The position numbers and the translations under genes were made by a program. From Magicicada septendecula (Eukaryota > Arthropoda > Insecta > Hemiptera > Cicadidae), in NCBI GenBank assembly GCA_034769895.1, contig JAWRYS010000710.1, forward strand, positions 186,001 through 250,000: a DNA stretch of 64,000 nucleotides, read 5' to 3'. The notes under the pieces are model-generated. The model was not told the DNA's origin. It was given only the letters and a program-made list of their open reading frames with translations, and did no database searches. Shown in pieces: positions 44,200-54,578 of this stretch (position 1 is its first letter; the number at the start of each line of letters is the position of its first letter).

Positions 44200-46710
44200 A
44201 AGTAAGTACTTTACTGTTGGTAAAACATAAAAACGTTGCAAGTAAACTACCCCTTTCCCTTACCCGATCTTCACCAAAACCAACAGGTCTTGAGAACTCT
44301 ACAATTCAGGGCTGTATGCAAAACAATATTTGATTCTGTTTGAATTTGCGGCTCTTATCGTTTGCCATAGAAAATACCCTCGTTAAAATATAAAACGTTG
44401 CAGGTAAACTACCCCTTTCCCTTAACCGATCTTCAACAAAATCAACAGACCTTGAGTTCTGTATAATTCAAAAACGTATGCAAAAGAGTAGTTGATTTTG
44501 TTTGAATTTACGGCAGTTACCGTTCGTCATAGAAAAAATTACCCTTGTTAAAACATAAAATGTTGCAGGTAAACTACCCTATTCCCTTAACCGATCTTCA
44601 CCAAAAACAATAGGTCTTGAGAACTCTACAATTTAGGGCTGTATGAAAAATATTATTTTATTCTGTTTGAATTTGCGGCTGTTATCGTTTGCCATAGAAA
44701 ATATCGGTATGGAGAACCATACATGACTTCCATATTCTAAGATTTATATTTAAAATCATTTTCAGCCAAACAGCCAGGCTGTGTCTTACCTGCCTTTTTA
44801 TTGCTGTATTAAATGAAAAATATTATATTACATTAAAATGAAAAAATTATAATTTTATTGCCTGGCAACAAAATTATTTTATTTTTAACAATTACCATTG
44901 TTTCAAAAAGTTTAAATAAATTTTCAAGTACTTTACTCTTGTTAAAACGTAAAAGGTTGCAGCAGGTAAACTACCCCTTCCCCTTAACCGATCTTCACCA
45001 AAATCGAAAGTCATTGAGACCTCTACAATTCAGGGACGTATGCCAAACATTATTTGATTCTGTTTGAATTTGCGGCTGTTATCGTTTGCCATAGAAAATA
45101 CGCTTGATAAAAAAACGTTGCAGGTAAACTACCCCTTCCCCTTAACCGATCTTCACCAAAAACAATAGGTCTTGAGTACTCTCCAAATCAGGGCTGTATG
45201 CAAAACATTATTTGATTCTGTTTGAATTTGCGGCTGTTATCGTTTGCCATAGAAAATACCCTTGTTAAAAAAACGTTGCAGGTAAACTACCCCTTTCCCT
45301 CAACCGATCTTCACCAAAAACAATAGGTCTTGAGAACTCTACAATTTAGGGCTGTATGCAAATAATCTTTTGATTCTGTTTGAATTTGCGGCTGTTATCG
45401 TTTGCCATAGGAAATACCCTTGTTAAAACATAAAACGTTACAGGTAAACTACCCCTTTCCCTTAACCGATCTTCACCAAAAACAATAGGTCTTGAGTACT
45501 CTACAAATCAGGACTGTATGCAAAACATTATTTGATTCTGTTTGAATTTGCGGCTGTTATCGTTTGCCATAGAAAATACCCTTGTTAAAAAAACGTTGCA
45601 GGTAAACTACCCCTTTCCCTCAACCGAACTTCACCAAAAACAATAGGTCTTGAGAACTCTACAATTTAGGGCTGTATGCAAATAATCTTTTGATTCTGTT
45701 TGAATTTGCGGCTGTTATCGTTTGCCATAGGAAATACCCTTGTTAAAACATAAAACGTTACAGGTAAACTACCCCTTTCCCTTAACCGATCTTCACCAAA
45801 ATCAACAGATCTTGAGAACTCTACAATTCAGGGCTGTATGCGAAACATTATTTGATTCTGTTTGAATTTGCGGCTGTTATCGTTTGCCAAACAAACAAAA
45901 TTACCCTTGCTAAAAAAAAACCGTTGCAGGTAAACTACCCCTTTCCCTCAACCGATCTTCACCAAAAACAATAGGTCACGAGTACTCTGCAAGTCAGGGC
46001 TGCATGCAAAAAAATATTTGATTCTGTTTGAATTTGCGGCAGTTATCGTTTGCCATAGAAAAAAATCTACAGACAGACAGACAGACAGACAGACACACAC
46101 ACAGACACTTTTCGGAAAACGACTTTTTTTCATGTTTTGAGTGTAGTAGAATCAGAATCTGCAATAATCTCGAACACGATTTTTTTTGCCATCACCATAC
46201 TTCCATTCCTTAAGGAATATGGAAGTAAAATACCCTTGATAAACAAAAGTTGCAGGTAAACTACCCCTTTCCCTTAACCGATCTTCACCAAAAACAATAG
46301 GTCTTGAGAACTCTACAATTCAGGGCTATATGCAAAAGAGTAGTTGTTTCTGTTTGAATTTGCGGCTCTTATCGTTCGCCATAGAAAAAATTACCCTTGA
46401 TTAAAAAAAAACTGTTGCAGGTAAACTACCCCTTTCCCTTAACCGATCTTCACCAAAAACAATAGGTCTTGAGTACTCTACAAATCAGAGCTGTATGCAA
46501 AAAATTATTTGATTCTGTTTGAATTTGCGGCTGTTATCGTTTGCCATAGAAAAAAATCTATAGACAGACAGACAGACACACAGACACTATTCGAAAAATG
46601 ACTTTTTTCATGTTTTGAGTGTAGTACAATCAGAATCTGCAATAATCTCGAACACGATTTTTTTTGCCATCACCATACTTCCATTTCCTTAAGGAACATG
46701 GAAGTAATAA
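44200..46710. repeat. Tandem-repeat array, ~160-165 bp units, about twelve copies
   Basis: Each unit has CAGGTAAACTACCCCTTTCC, TTAACCGATCTTCACCAAAA, CTTGAGAACTCTACAATT, CAGGGCTGTATGCAAAA and TTGAATTTGCGGCTGTTATC followed by GTTTGCCATAG. The best-kept run is 45121-45930. Two end modules (46060-46215 and 46555-46705) start with (GACA)n, include CATGTTTTGAGTGTAGTA and AATCTCGAACACGATTTTTT, and finish in the near-palindrome TTCCTTAAGGAA. The family is the inverse of that at 101-760. Confidence 0.9.
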
Positions 46711-46834
46711 TGTTGAAAAACTCATTCACATTATGTGCTTTGTGATTAAAATTATCAACATGTAAAATTAAGTTAAAATATATAAACATGTCCTTATTTA
46801 TCATCAGTTAAAAATATAAAATTTTTTAGAAAGT

Positions 46835-49282
46835 TATTCCTGACAACAGTTTTTAACAGGACAAATTCAAGTCTTCGTGATTTGTTTTGTGCTAATTTGA
46901 TAAGCACTTCTTCTGGGTCTACTAAAATGTCTATATAAATTGACAGCAAACCCAAACCATTTAGATGATCTTGACGTATTGCACTTCTTGTAAAACTCTT
47001 TACTCTTGTACGGGTAGAAAAGGATCGCTCACATGTTGCTGTAGATACTGGAATAGTGGCATCAATTTTTAAAAATCTATGAACAGAAGGGAAATAATAT
47101 TTTCACATTCTTTTAGGCAGGTGATAAAGTACTTTGGGTTTGTAGTATCATATTCCAACGATTTCCTCTTCCACATAACTATCTCTGATTCAAAAGTCTC
47201 ACTAGAGAATGCCACATCTTCTGGGCTAAACTCTGATAAAGTAAATACAATTTCTTTCACATCTTGATCACTGATGGAGTGTTAGTGCTGAGGAAGAAGA
47301 TACTGAAGAGATTCTAGCAGTTTTCTGTGATTAAGGGAGCGCTCATCAAGTTGTTGCAGGAAGTAGTCCACAAATGGGTTGTGTACGGCAAGACGGTAGT
47401 AAGCTTCCAGATCTTCTGTGCCATAATTGTCTCTTTTTGTTTGCTTTGAAGCTCTCCTAGGAATCTCAATGCTCACTTCAGCAGAACTACAAACATCCAT
47501 CACATCCATAAAAATAAGATGAAATTTTGATTCACAATTATTCTTCATTTCCCGAATTTCTTTTCTGAGGTTGTCCGCATGTTTTAGGAAATAAACAAGG
47601 TCAATTGTCTCTACCTGCAGAGAAGTCGATAGGTGGTGTGACATACTAAATATTTTATTTACAGTGGTCATGGCTGTCACAAAACTGCACTTCTCAATTA
47701 CTGATAATAGAGCATATGCTTTGCTCGATGACTCAGGATCTGAATTATTATCTTCTTGAATTGCCATCAGAGCCATACAGATAACATCAAACATGTCCTT
47801 AAACAGTATAATTACATTTAAGTGCTCAACCCAACTAGTTTCACAAAATTTAAGTAATCTTGTTCGTTTTGAAGAATGAGTTGAACTGTTTTCTTGAACA
47901 ATACATTTAAACATAGAGGACCGCTTGGGAGAAACTCTGAAAAATGTTATCATCTCTTTCATTGTTCCCAAACAATTCCTGAAGACTGGTGCATTGCAAG
48001 AGTGGCAGAGGGCCAGATTAAGTGAATGGCTAGCGCAGTGTACATATACAGCTTTTGAGAACTTTTCACGGATTATCGCAGCACAACCTTGAAATGGGCC
48101 AGCCACTGAGGCTGCGCCATCATATCCTTGTCCTCATATGTATTTTACGTAAACCCCTAGTTCCTGTAAACTGTCCAAAACGGTATTAGCTAGGGCTTTT
48201 CCTTTTAAGTCACATACAGGTACGAACTTCACAGAGCGTTAATTTACCCTTTTTATCTTTTGTAGTGTATCTTATGTCATAGAAGACTGCTGTGATCCAG
48301 AGATATCCGAGGTTTCATCAGCTAATATGCTAAAACATTCAGCTTCATTTATTTTATCAACAAGCTGAGTTTGGATTATGTCTCCACATGTCTCAATGAT
48401 ATCATTTTGAATTTTGTAGCTTAAATATGAAACATTTAAACTGCAGGTAGATGCATGCTGCCTCAGAACCTCATCTCCCCCATCTATTCTATACCGCAGA
48501 AGGGCCCGGAAATTACTGTCATTCTCAATAGGATCTTCTAGGCTTAAAGGTCCTTGATCCCTATGACCCCTTAACGATAGTTCCTGGCGTCCACATAGCA
48601 TGACGGTTTTTACAGTGGGCTTTTTTTTGCGATTTTTCACAACTTGCATTTTTCTTGCAGAATCAATCTGAGAGGTGACATCTGCAGATTTATTTTCATG
48701 AACAGAAATTAAATCCTGAGCCATAACTGAAAACTTTTTGTGGTATTCAGTACCTTCATGAAGTCTGAAGTCTTCTTTACCCTTTTTCCAAAGAGAATAT
48801 GATGCTCTAACTAAAAATCGAAGTTTTACATGAGCCCCCTTCCCACCCTCACTGTGTTCACTTGAGAAAATTGAGCAAATTTTATAGTAGAGCGCACCTT
48901 TAAATTCTGAGTAGGCAAGCCAAGGAAATTCTGCCAACCATTTTCTTTGAAAATTTAGGTTTCTTTGCCCGGGGGGAAATTTGTAGAGTTCAGGGGGAGT
49001 CCACGCATTTTTTAACAAAGAATGTTTAACTTTATTTGACAAGTCTCTTCCGACATACAGGCCTATATCAAGTCTATCACATTCATGACGTTCATTACTA
49101 CATACCTCTAGATGTGTAGACGTACCTGGTGTAATAATTTTTGAAAGAGGATGAGGTGTTTGAGCCACACTGCCTTGGTTTTCAGTAGCTGAAGCAAAAG
49201 TCAAGGAATTGGAAGTAACCACAGGTTTTTTGCGTTTAAAAAAGTCTTCAATCGTAGACTTCCTTTTTGACATGTTGAACAC
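46835..49282 (-). pseudogene. hAT element B transposase (ZMYM/TTF-type), broken
   Basis: Start MFNMSKRKSTIEDFFKRKKP (49282). Then the TTF-type zinc region (YKFPPGQRNLNFQRKWLAEF; KICSIFSSEHSEGGKGA), then the catalytic start FSILADETSDISGSQQSS. A frameshift near 48270 and a TGA near 48135 precede the next piece (48106-47282), with GCAAIIREKFSKAVYVHCAS and SHSLNLALCHSC, VEHLNVIILFKDMF and IEIPRRASKQTKRDNYGTED. Another shift leads to 47260-47069, then the hAT C-terminal dimerisation block DATIPVSTATCERSFST with RSAIRQDHLNGLGLLSI. Domain order and size fit complete hAT proteins; at least three breaks make it non-functional. Confidence 0.88.
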
Positions 49283-49961
49283 AACAAATAAACGCCGATA
49301 GCACGTATAAAAACGCTATTCACTTTAAAGAATAACTACACAGTCATAAAGGAAAAAAGAATACAAAACACAAAGTGATATACACCAGAGTGAGGTTAAC
49401 CTCAGACCATACATAAACAAAGCAGTGCTACTGCTGTGGCTGCGCTATGCTGCAACTACAAACTGACATGGATCTGGCGGGATTTCAAAGTACTAACTTT
49501 TTGGCCGAGGCCTACGAAAAAGATAAGGTCTTTTTCATAGGCCTTGGTTTATGGCCAACTAGCGAGTAAAAGCAAACAGTTCCTTCATTGCAGAATTAAA
49601 TAAATCATCTGACATGGCTCAAGCATTGTGTAAAGCACATAGTCACATGAATCATATGTTTCAAGTTACTTGTAACCGGCAGAAAATCTTGTCCTCCTAC
49701 TCTCTTTCAAGTTGACTTCTTTTCACTTTTCAGCATCTTTTATATTTATTATTGAGTATAAGGGCTATTATTGTAGATTATTTAAACTTGTCACTGACCT
49801 AAATAGCAATTTTTTAAAATTGACAAAACTGGGAAGTCAATTAATTACATTTCAAAAACACACAAGCCGTTTAAAATTGTTTTCTCTATTTTTTAAATTT
49901 TTTCGAATTTTGAGAGGTATATATCCCCCATATCCCCCCTAGGTTCGCCCCTGCATCCAAG

Positions 49962-50802
49962 GCACTTCAATTCAATACAGAAATCTTTAATGGACAGCCT
50001 TCATAACACGGGGTATATCCCTATTTTATGGTTTATAATAACACATAGTTCTAGGAGTGTAATATCTAATAACTTTAGTGAACTTCACAATAAAAACAAC
50101 AGATTTAAAATTGAAAATTAAAGACATGAATTTTATTTGTAGATGCACAATGGACAGTAACTGGGAACAACTCATACTCTCTCCAACTAACCGTTAGCTG
50201 TTAGTTTTCACCTAACTGTGGCTATTGGAAGAATAGTTGTGGTCTCCAATCCAATTCTTATTCTATCTGTGCAAGTGATTCATTTCTAATCTAACCAACT
50301 GCACTAATTTCTATCACATGCCATCAACATAAACTTCCTGGTGAAGTGTTGACCATACAGGCCTACTTCAGTAGGGTCAGATATTGGGCTATACCATTTA
50401 CTTCTTCAACCTACACTGAACTGAATCAAAGCTTTCCTGATTGAGAATGTCTTGAGTCTATTTCAGATTATGTTAAATATAAAATTTCGTTATCTGCAAT
50501 TGTTGGAGTTTTCACATGCATTCTGCCCATCAAATTATTGTAAACGATGAATGTGAATATTAAAAAGAAAATGGACCTGACATTCCTAAGGAATACCTGA
50601 TAACTAGTAATTGGTGATAGTGATGTAGTCAGCAAACCAGTTCCAGTTAGCTGCTACTATATAATGTCAGTATTGATCTTGTTAAAGCTTCTGTGAAATC
50701 AGTGAAATAGTCATTCACTTGTTCCTCTTTGTGAAAAGTGAAATACTCCACCCTTTCTGAAAAGTGAAATACTGCACTCCTACAATACAACATGGCTGGA
50801 AC
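49962..50802. other. AT-rich unassigned DNA
   Basis: Right flank of hAT B up to PLE copy f. No gene, terminus or array recognised. Confidence 0.45.
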
Positions 50803-50813
50803 TTATTCTTGTG

Positions 50814-51121
50814 TTCTCGGATTTCGTTGTCCATGACGTGTCCATTACTTAACTAAATACCTAAAATAACTAAAAACGACATCCTAAACGAACAGACACA
50901 ATTCAAATCGCACGCATTATTCGAACATATCTCACCCCACACAACAGCATCGATCTTTCGAAATTCGATTCCGTCGCCCACAACAGGACGGACAGCGATA
51001 CCAGCGGCAGCCTCTGAAGAAGCCTTTTAAAGGCGAAAACCGGTTCAGGCTGTAAGGTAAAACTTTATACTTTTACTTCTAAAAAACTTAGTGTTCCTAG
51101 TCGTTAATACAATAGTGGCAT
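50814..51121 (+). mobile_element. Penelope-like insertion (copy f) with inverted tail at its 5' end
   Basis: A 308 bp insertion with an 11 bp duplication, TTATTCTTGTG (50803-50813 and 51122-51132). The left end is the inverted tail of this family (GGATTTCGTTGTCCATGACG onward). It continues into a 3' coding remnant (ILNEQTQFKSHALFEHI) matching the C-terminal end of copy e, then a hammerhead and a 3' end lacking the tail. Confidence 0.85.
51008..51052 (+). ncRNA. Complete hammerhead ribozyme, PLE copy f
   Basis: Stem I 5' CAGCCT (51008-51013), core CTGAAGA (51014-51020), stem II GCCTTT-TAAAGGC, GAAA (51034-51037), palindromic stem III AACCGGTT, C at the cleavage position, stem I 3' AGGCTG. Stem I is six of six pairs and stem II is fully paired. 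This is the cleanest motif in the window and defines the family structure. In PLEs hammerheads are thought to process RNA, the short stem III favouring pairing between two copies. Confidence 0.88.
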
Positions 51122-51132
51122 TTATTCTTGTG

Positions 51133-53130
51133 CTATAGGTATATAAAGTTGAAAACAACCTGTGCAGAACAAACATTTTTGACACATTTGGGAATTTATA
51201 CAAGAAAGTCACGTGACATGAGGCAACTGTGTGGATGGGATCATCCACACTGTATGTGAACTATACAGTGTACCATTGATTAGGAAGGGAAGGAGGCAGT
51301 AAGACATAGAAAGTGGGAGAGGGAGGAGCCTTACTTCTCCACTCTGCACATACTGAAAGCAGTGATGACTTTATTCAAAGTTGTCAGGCTATATAAATCA
51401 CTGCAACACATACTTATTAAAGTGGAAATTAAGGATCTGATTTATCCAGTGTCAAGTTTTCAAGACATTTACTTGGGGCTGCACGCTTTTAATACCATTA
51501 AATTGAATATGAGAACTACGCGCCCTTTCTTAAAAACTTGAGGAAGAATCATAGATTCATGGATTCATTACCAAAATGTTTTGTCGATGCTGATTAAATT
51601 AGTAGGTCAGAAGAAGGTATTCTCACTGACACCAGAAACACAGGTAAAAGTTGAAGTTTCCTCTTCACCATGTCTACTGAATTCTGAGTGGCTGACAATA
51701 TTGCCAAAGTAACTAAAAACAAAGTAAGTTATCTATCAACAAGTCATATACGCCTAGTATTTACTACAACGAGATTACAAACCTGTGCTGTACCACATGT
51801 CCTGAGCATTGTACTGACACTTGGTGTGGTGCGACAGAGGTATATACAGGCCCCCATAAAGCCTGCAACTACAGGTTATTTGTAATACATGTATATGCCA
51901 TGAGTATTGTACTTATTTATTTGTTCTAGTATATGTATTAGAAAAAATAATATTTACATATTACTCTAGAATATTTTAAAATTAACAACTTAACAAGTAA
52001 GGCATTGAATCAACAGAACTGCAATAATTATGATATGAAATGTCTATGTATAGCAAAGCAGCCAGACAAGTGAAGGGAAAGCTGTCAGTCAGTCATGTGG
52101 AAACTGTGTGTGTTTTACAGTTGGATTTGAAGGTGTGTGGACCCTTTTTGATGAAGGTTATTTTGTTTGTAATTGCATTATCTCAAATGATAATAACCCA
52201 TAGTTTCTACAAATATCCAAATAAATTATGTGGGCACCTAGAATTACTGCTTTTGGACTAAGTGAAGCTCTAAATGAAACAGAGATTTTTGTTTCCTCAG
52301 TTTTCATTAAGTAATTTTTATTGGACTGATGTTAAAATATTCTGTAGTGATTCAGAAATGAGAACTGGTAAACTTTGTATTTCTAGACATATTATAACTG
52401 TTATTTATAACACTGTATTTCTAGACATATAACTGTTATTTATAGCACTGTATCTTTAAAAATATGTTAAAATGTCCATTAATGTACATTTGTATAAAAT
52501 GCAGTGGAATGTTAAGTATATTTTTGAATATAGTGGTTTGGATCACATTGTTGAAGCCTACGAACAACTGGGATGTGTGAAGCTATACTTACTGTGAAAG
52601 TTATTAGGCTGACATCAACAAGTCCAAATAATAACAGTTGGCAATAACGAGTGAATCATTTGTAGAAATAATAGAAAATGATTCTGCCCTGTTAATTATA
52701 AAATGGAGAATGGCGTTCTTTTGAGTTTCTCTTGCAATTAATTCAATATTGGGAGTAAATGATACACTCTTTCATTAGAAACATTAAGTTAAAATATACA
52801 CCTGCCATTACGATTCGCTCTCTTTTTTAACTATAAATTTTCTGATCAGTAAATGATTAAAAGGTCCCAGACTTTAAATTTTAAAATATTCTGAACATTT
52901 CACTATTTTATTCCCTATATTTTAATTTTTTATTTCTGTATGTAGTACTGAATTCCACATGACTATATGAATAGGTCTACTGTTACCGATCAATTTGTAT
53001 TTGGTCTGATTTATTTAATCAGAAACAAGGACGTTGACAATTGTTTATAGATGAAAAGTAAAAAATATTTTCAGCAATCTAAAAGCACAAAATACCGTAT
53101 GGTGATTTAAAAAATACTAACTATATAAAA
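51133..53130. other. AT-rich unassigned DNA
   Basis: Short ORFs only (for example 51688-51885 and 52040-52261), without domain resemblance, splice context or repeat ends I can identify. A short direct repeat with TTTCTAGACATAT occurs near 52380-52430. Confidence 0.45.
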
Positions 53131-53139
53131 TACCGACAC

Positions 53140-53395
53140 GGAACACAATTATTTTTTTGATAAAAATGATTAAATTTTTAGTTTACTGCCTTAACTAGCT
53201 TTCGTTCATTATGAACTTCATCAGAGGCTGCCACTAGAAGCGCTGTCCAGCCTGCTTTTGGTGATAGCGCTGTTGTTCAAAAGATCGTTGTTGCATGTGT
53301 GTTGTGTAATATGTTCCCATAGTATGTGATTTAAATTGTGTCCATTCGTTTAGGATGTTGTTTCTATGTGTTTTGTGTGTTTGTCCTACGGACAA
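53140..53395 (-). mobile_element. 5'-truncated Penelope-like fragment (copy h)
   Basis: Minus strand: a coding remnant, ILNEWTQFKSHTM, matches the PLE C-terminal end seen in copies e and f. It is followed by a hammerhead and a short 3' part ending near GTTCCGTGTCGGTATTT. No inverted arm and no clear target duplication were found. Boundaries are approximate. Confidence 0.65.
53186..53230 (-). ncRNA. Hammerhead ribozyme motif, PLE copy h
   Basis: Minus strand: stem I 5' GCCT, CTGATGA, fully paired stem II GTTCAT-AATGAAC, GAAA, near-palindromic stem III AGCTAGTT, A at the cleavage position, stem I 3' AGGC. All core nucleotides are conserved. Confidence 0.8.
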
Positions 53396-54356
53396 AGGAC
53401 AGGAGCTAACATGAAATGGATTATATTAAAAGAATAAAGGTATATAGTAGAAGACATAAAAGGTATAAAAGAACATTAAAAAAGAAATTTCATTAGAGGA
53501 CTTTTGTTTGTGCAATATAATCTTAGAGACTTGAAATAAGTCCTACAGATATAGTATTCACATAACCTACCTACTCATGACAGTGTATAGTGTTCTCTTC
53601 TTTAATGACTGAAAAGTATAATATGTCCTCTTTTTAGGACTTGGGAAATGTGGGGTCCCTAAATATACCAAACACTAATAGGAGTGATGGGTGCCCAGTG
53701 CTTGCAATTATTTCATTGGCAATGTTGCAGGAGGCAGGACAGGACCTTCAGATGAAATTTAAACGAACTTATGCCATTCACCATCCAAATGAAGTTTAAG
53801 GTAATAAAATGATATAATAACGCTAATATTATACGCTTTAAGTCTTATAGTTTTAACGTTGTAGTAGGCTGGAAACATACATTAATTAAGCAGCATGTAA
53901 AACTGACTTTTGAAGTTCAGAAATTAGGTTGAAATTTAGTAATGAGAATGTGCACATTCTGTATCCCTTCTTATCAGTAATGATGGCATGATTATAATGT
54001 CTCATAACCAAACGGTTATGGAATGTTAAAATGAAACTCTGATAAGAGAATAAAGGGTGGGGACTAAAGAGCAACTTCCAAAACCCAAATATTTTCATAT
54101 TACATGTCAATAGGAATGCAGGTGGTAATACTGAAATCTACGTTAAAATTATTTTTAAAAAACTATATTTTATATATTTTGAGTCAATTACTGAAGAGCC
54201 TGGCTCAATAACGGTCAGTTATTTACATTGCATGATATTAAAATAAAACCTGTGCATATGTCATCAGATTTAAACTGTTATAAAATATTAAAATTCTATA
54301 GCTACCGAAAAATTGTGAGTTACTATGAAAGTTTATGTAATGAGGTTGACAAACAC
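53396..54356. other. AT-rich unassigned DNA
   Basis: No supported gene or terminus between PLE copies h and g. Confidence 0.45.
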
Positions 54357-54368
54357 AAAATGATTTCA

Positions 54369-54566
54369 ATGAAGAAAGTTATGTTAGTGGTTATAATCAC
54401 AAACAGAATTATCACTGTTGCACACCACTATAGAAAAATTATTCCGATTAGCGCTTTCAAGCTTCTCAGCTCATCGGAATTCCGATCTGACGATGAGTTG
54501 CGAAGCTTGAAAGCGCTAAAAGGAATAATTTTTCTATAGTGGTGTGCAAGTGATAATTCTGTTTGT
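54369..54566. mobile_element. Palindromic Penelope-like insertion (copy g)
   Basis: A 198 bp insertion with a 12 bp duplication, AAAATGATTTCA (54357-54368 and 54567-54578). The arms (ACAAACAGAATTATCAC and complement, then TTGCACACCACTATAGAAAA and complement) fold around 54480. The left end has a roughly 26 bp tail (ATGAAGAAAGTTATGTTAGT onward) missing on the right. Confidence 0.85.
54480..54525 (+). ncRNA. Hammerhead ribozyme motif, PLE copy g
   Basis: CTGACGA (54487-54493), stem II GAGTT-GCGA-AGCTT (with wobbles), GAAA (54509-54512), palindromic stem III AGCGCT, A at the cleavage position. Stem I pairs TTCC (54480-54483) with GGAA (54522-54525) across a small internal loop. Confidence 0.65.
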
Positions 54567-54578
54567 AAAATGATTTCA

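Larger units (their letters stand above)
39861..49953 (-). mobile_element. hAT element B, 10.1 kb, complete ends
   Basis: Inverted termini CAGGGGCGAACCTAGG lie at both ends, with a perfect 8 bp duplication CATCCAAG (39853-39860 and 49954-49961), which is diagnostic of hAT transposition. The transposase lies on the minus strand at 46835-49282. Much of the length comes from an inserted Penelope-like pair (40138-43623) and a tandem-repeat array (about 44200-46700). Without these it would be about 4 kb, a normal hAT size. Confidence 0.93.

Noticed and set aside
44200..46710. Regularly spaced repeats resembling a CRISPR array
   Set aside because: The whole ~160 bp unit is conserved, without unique spacers, and the context is eukaryotic TE DNA.
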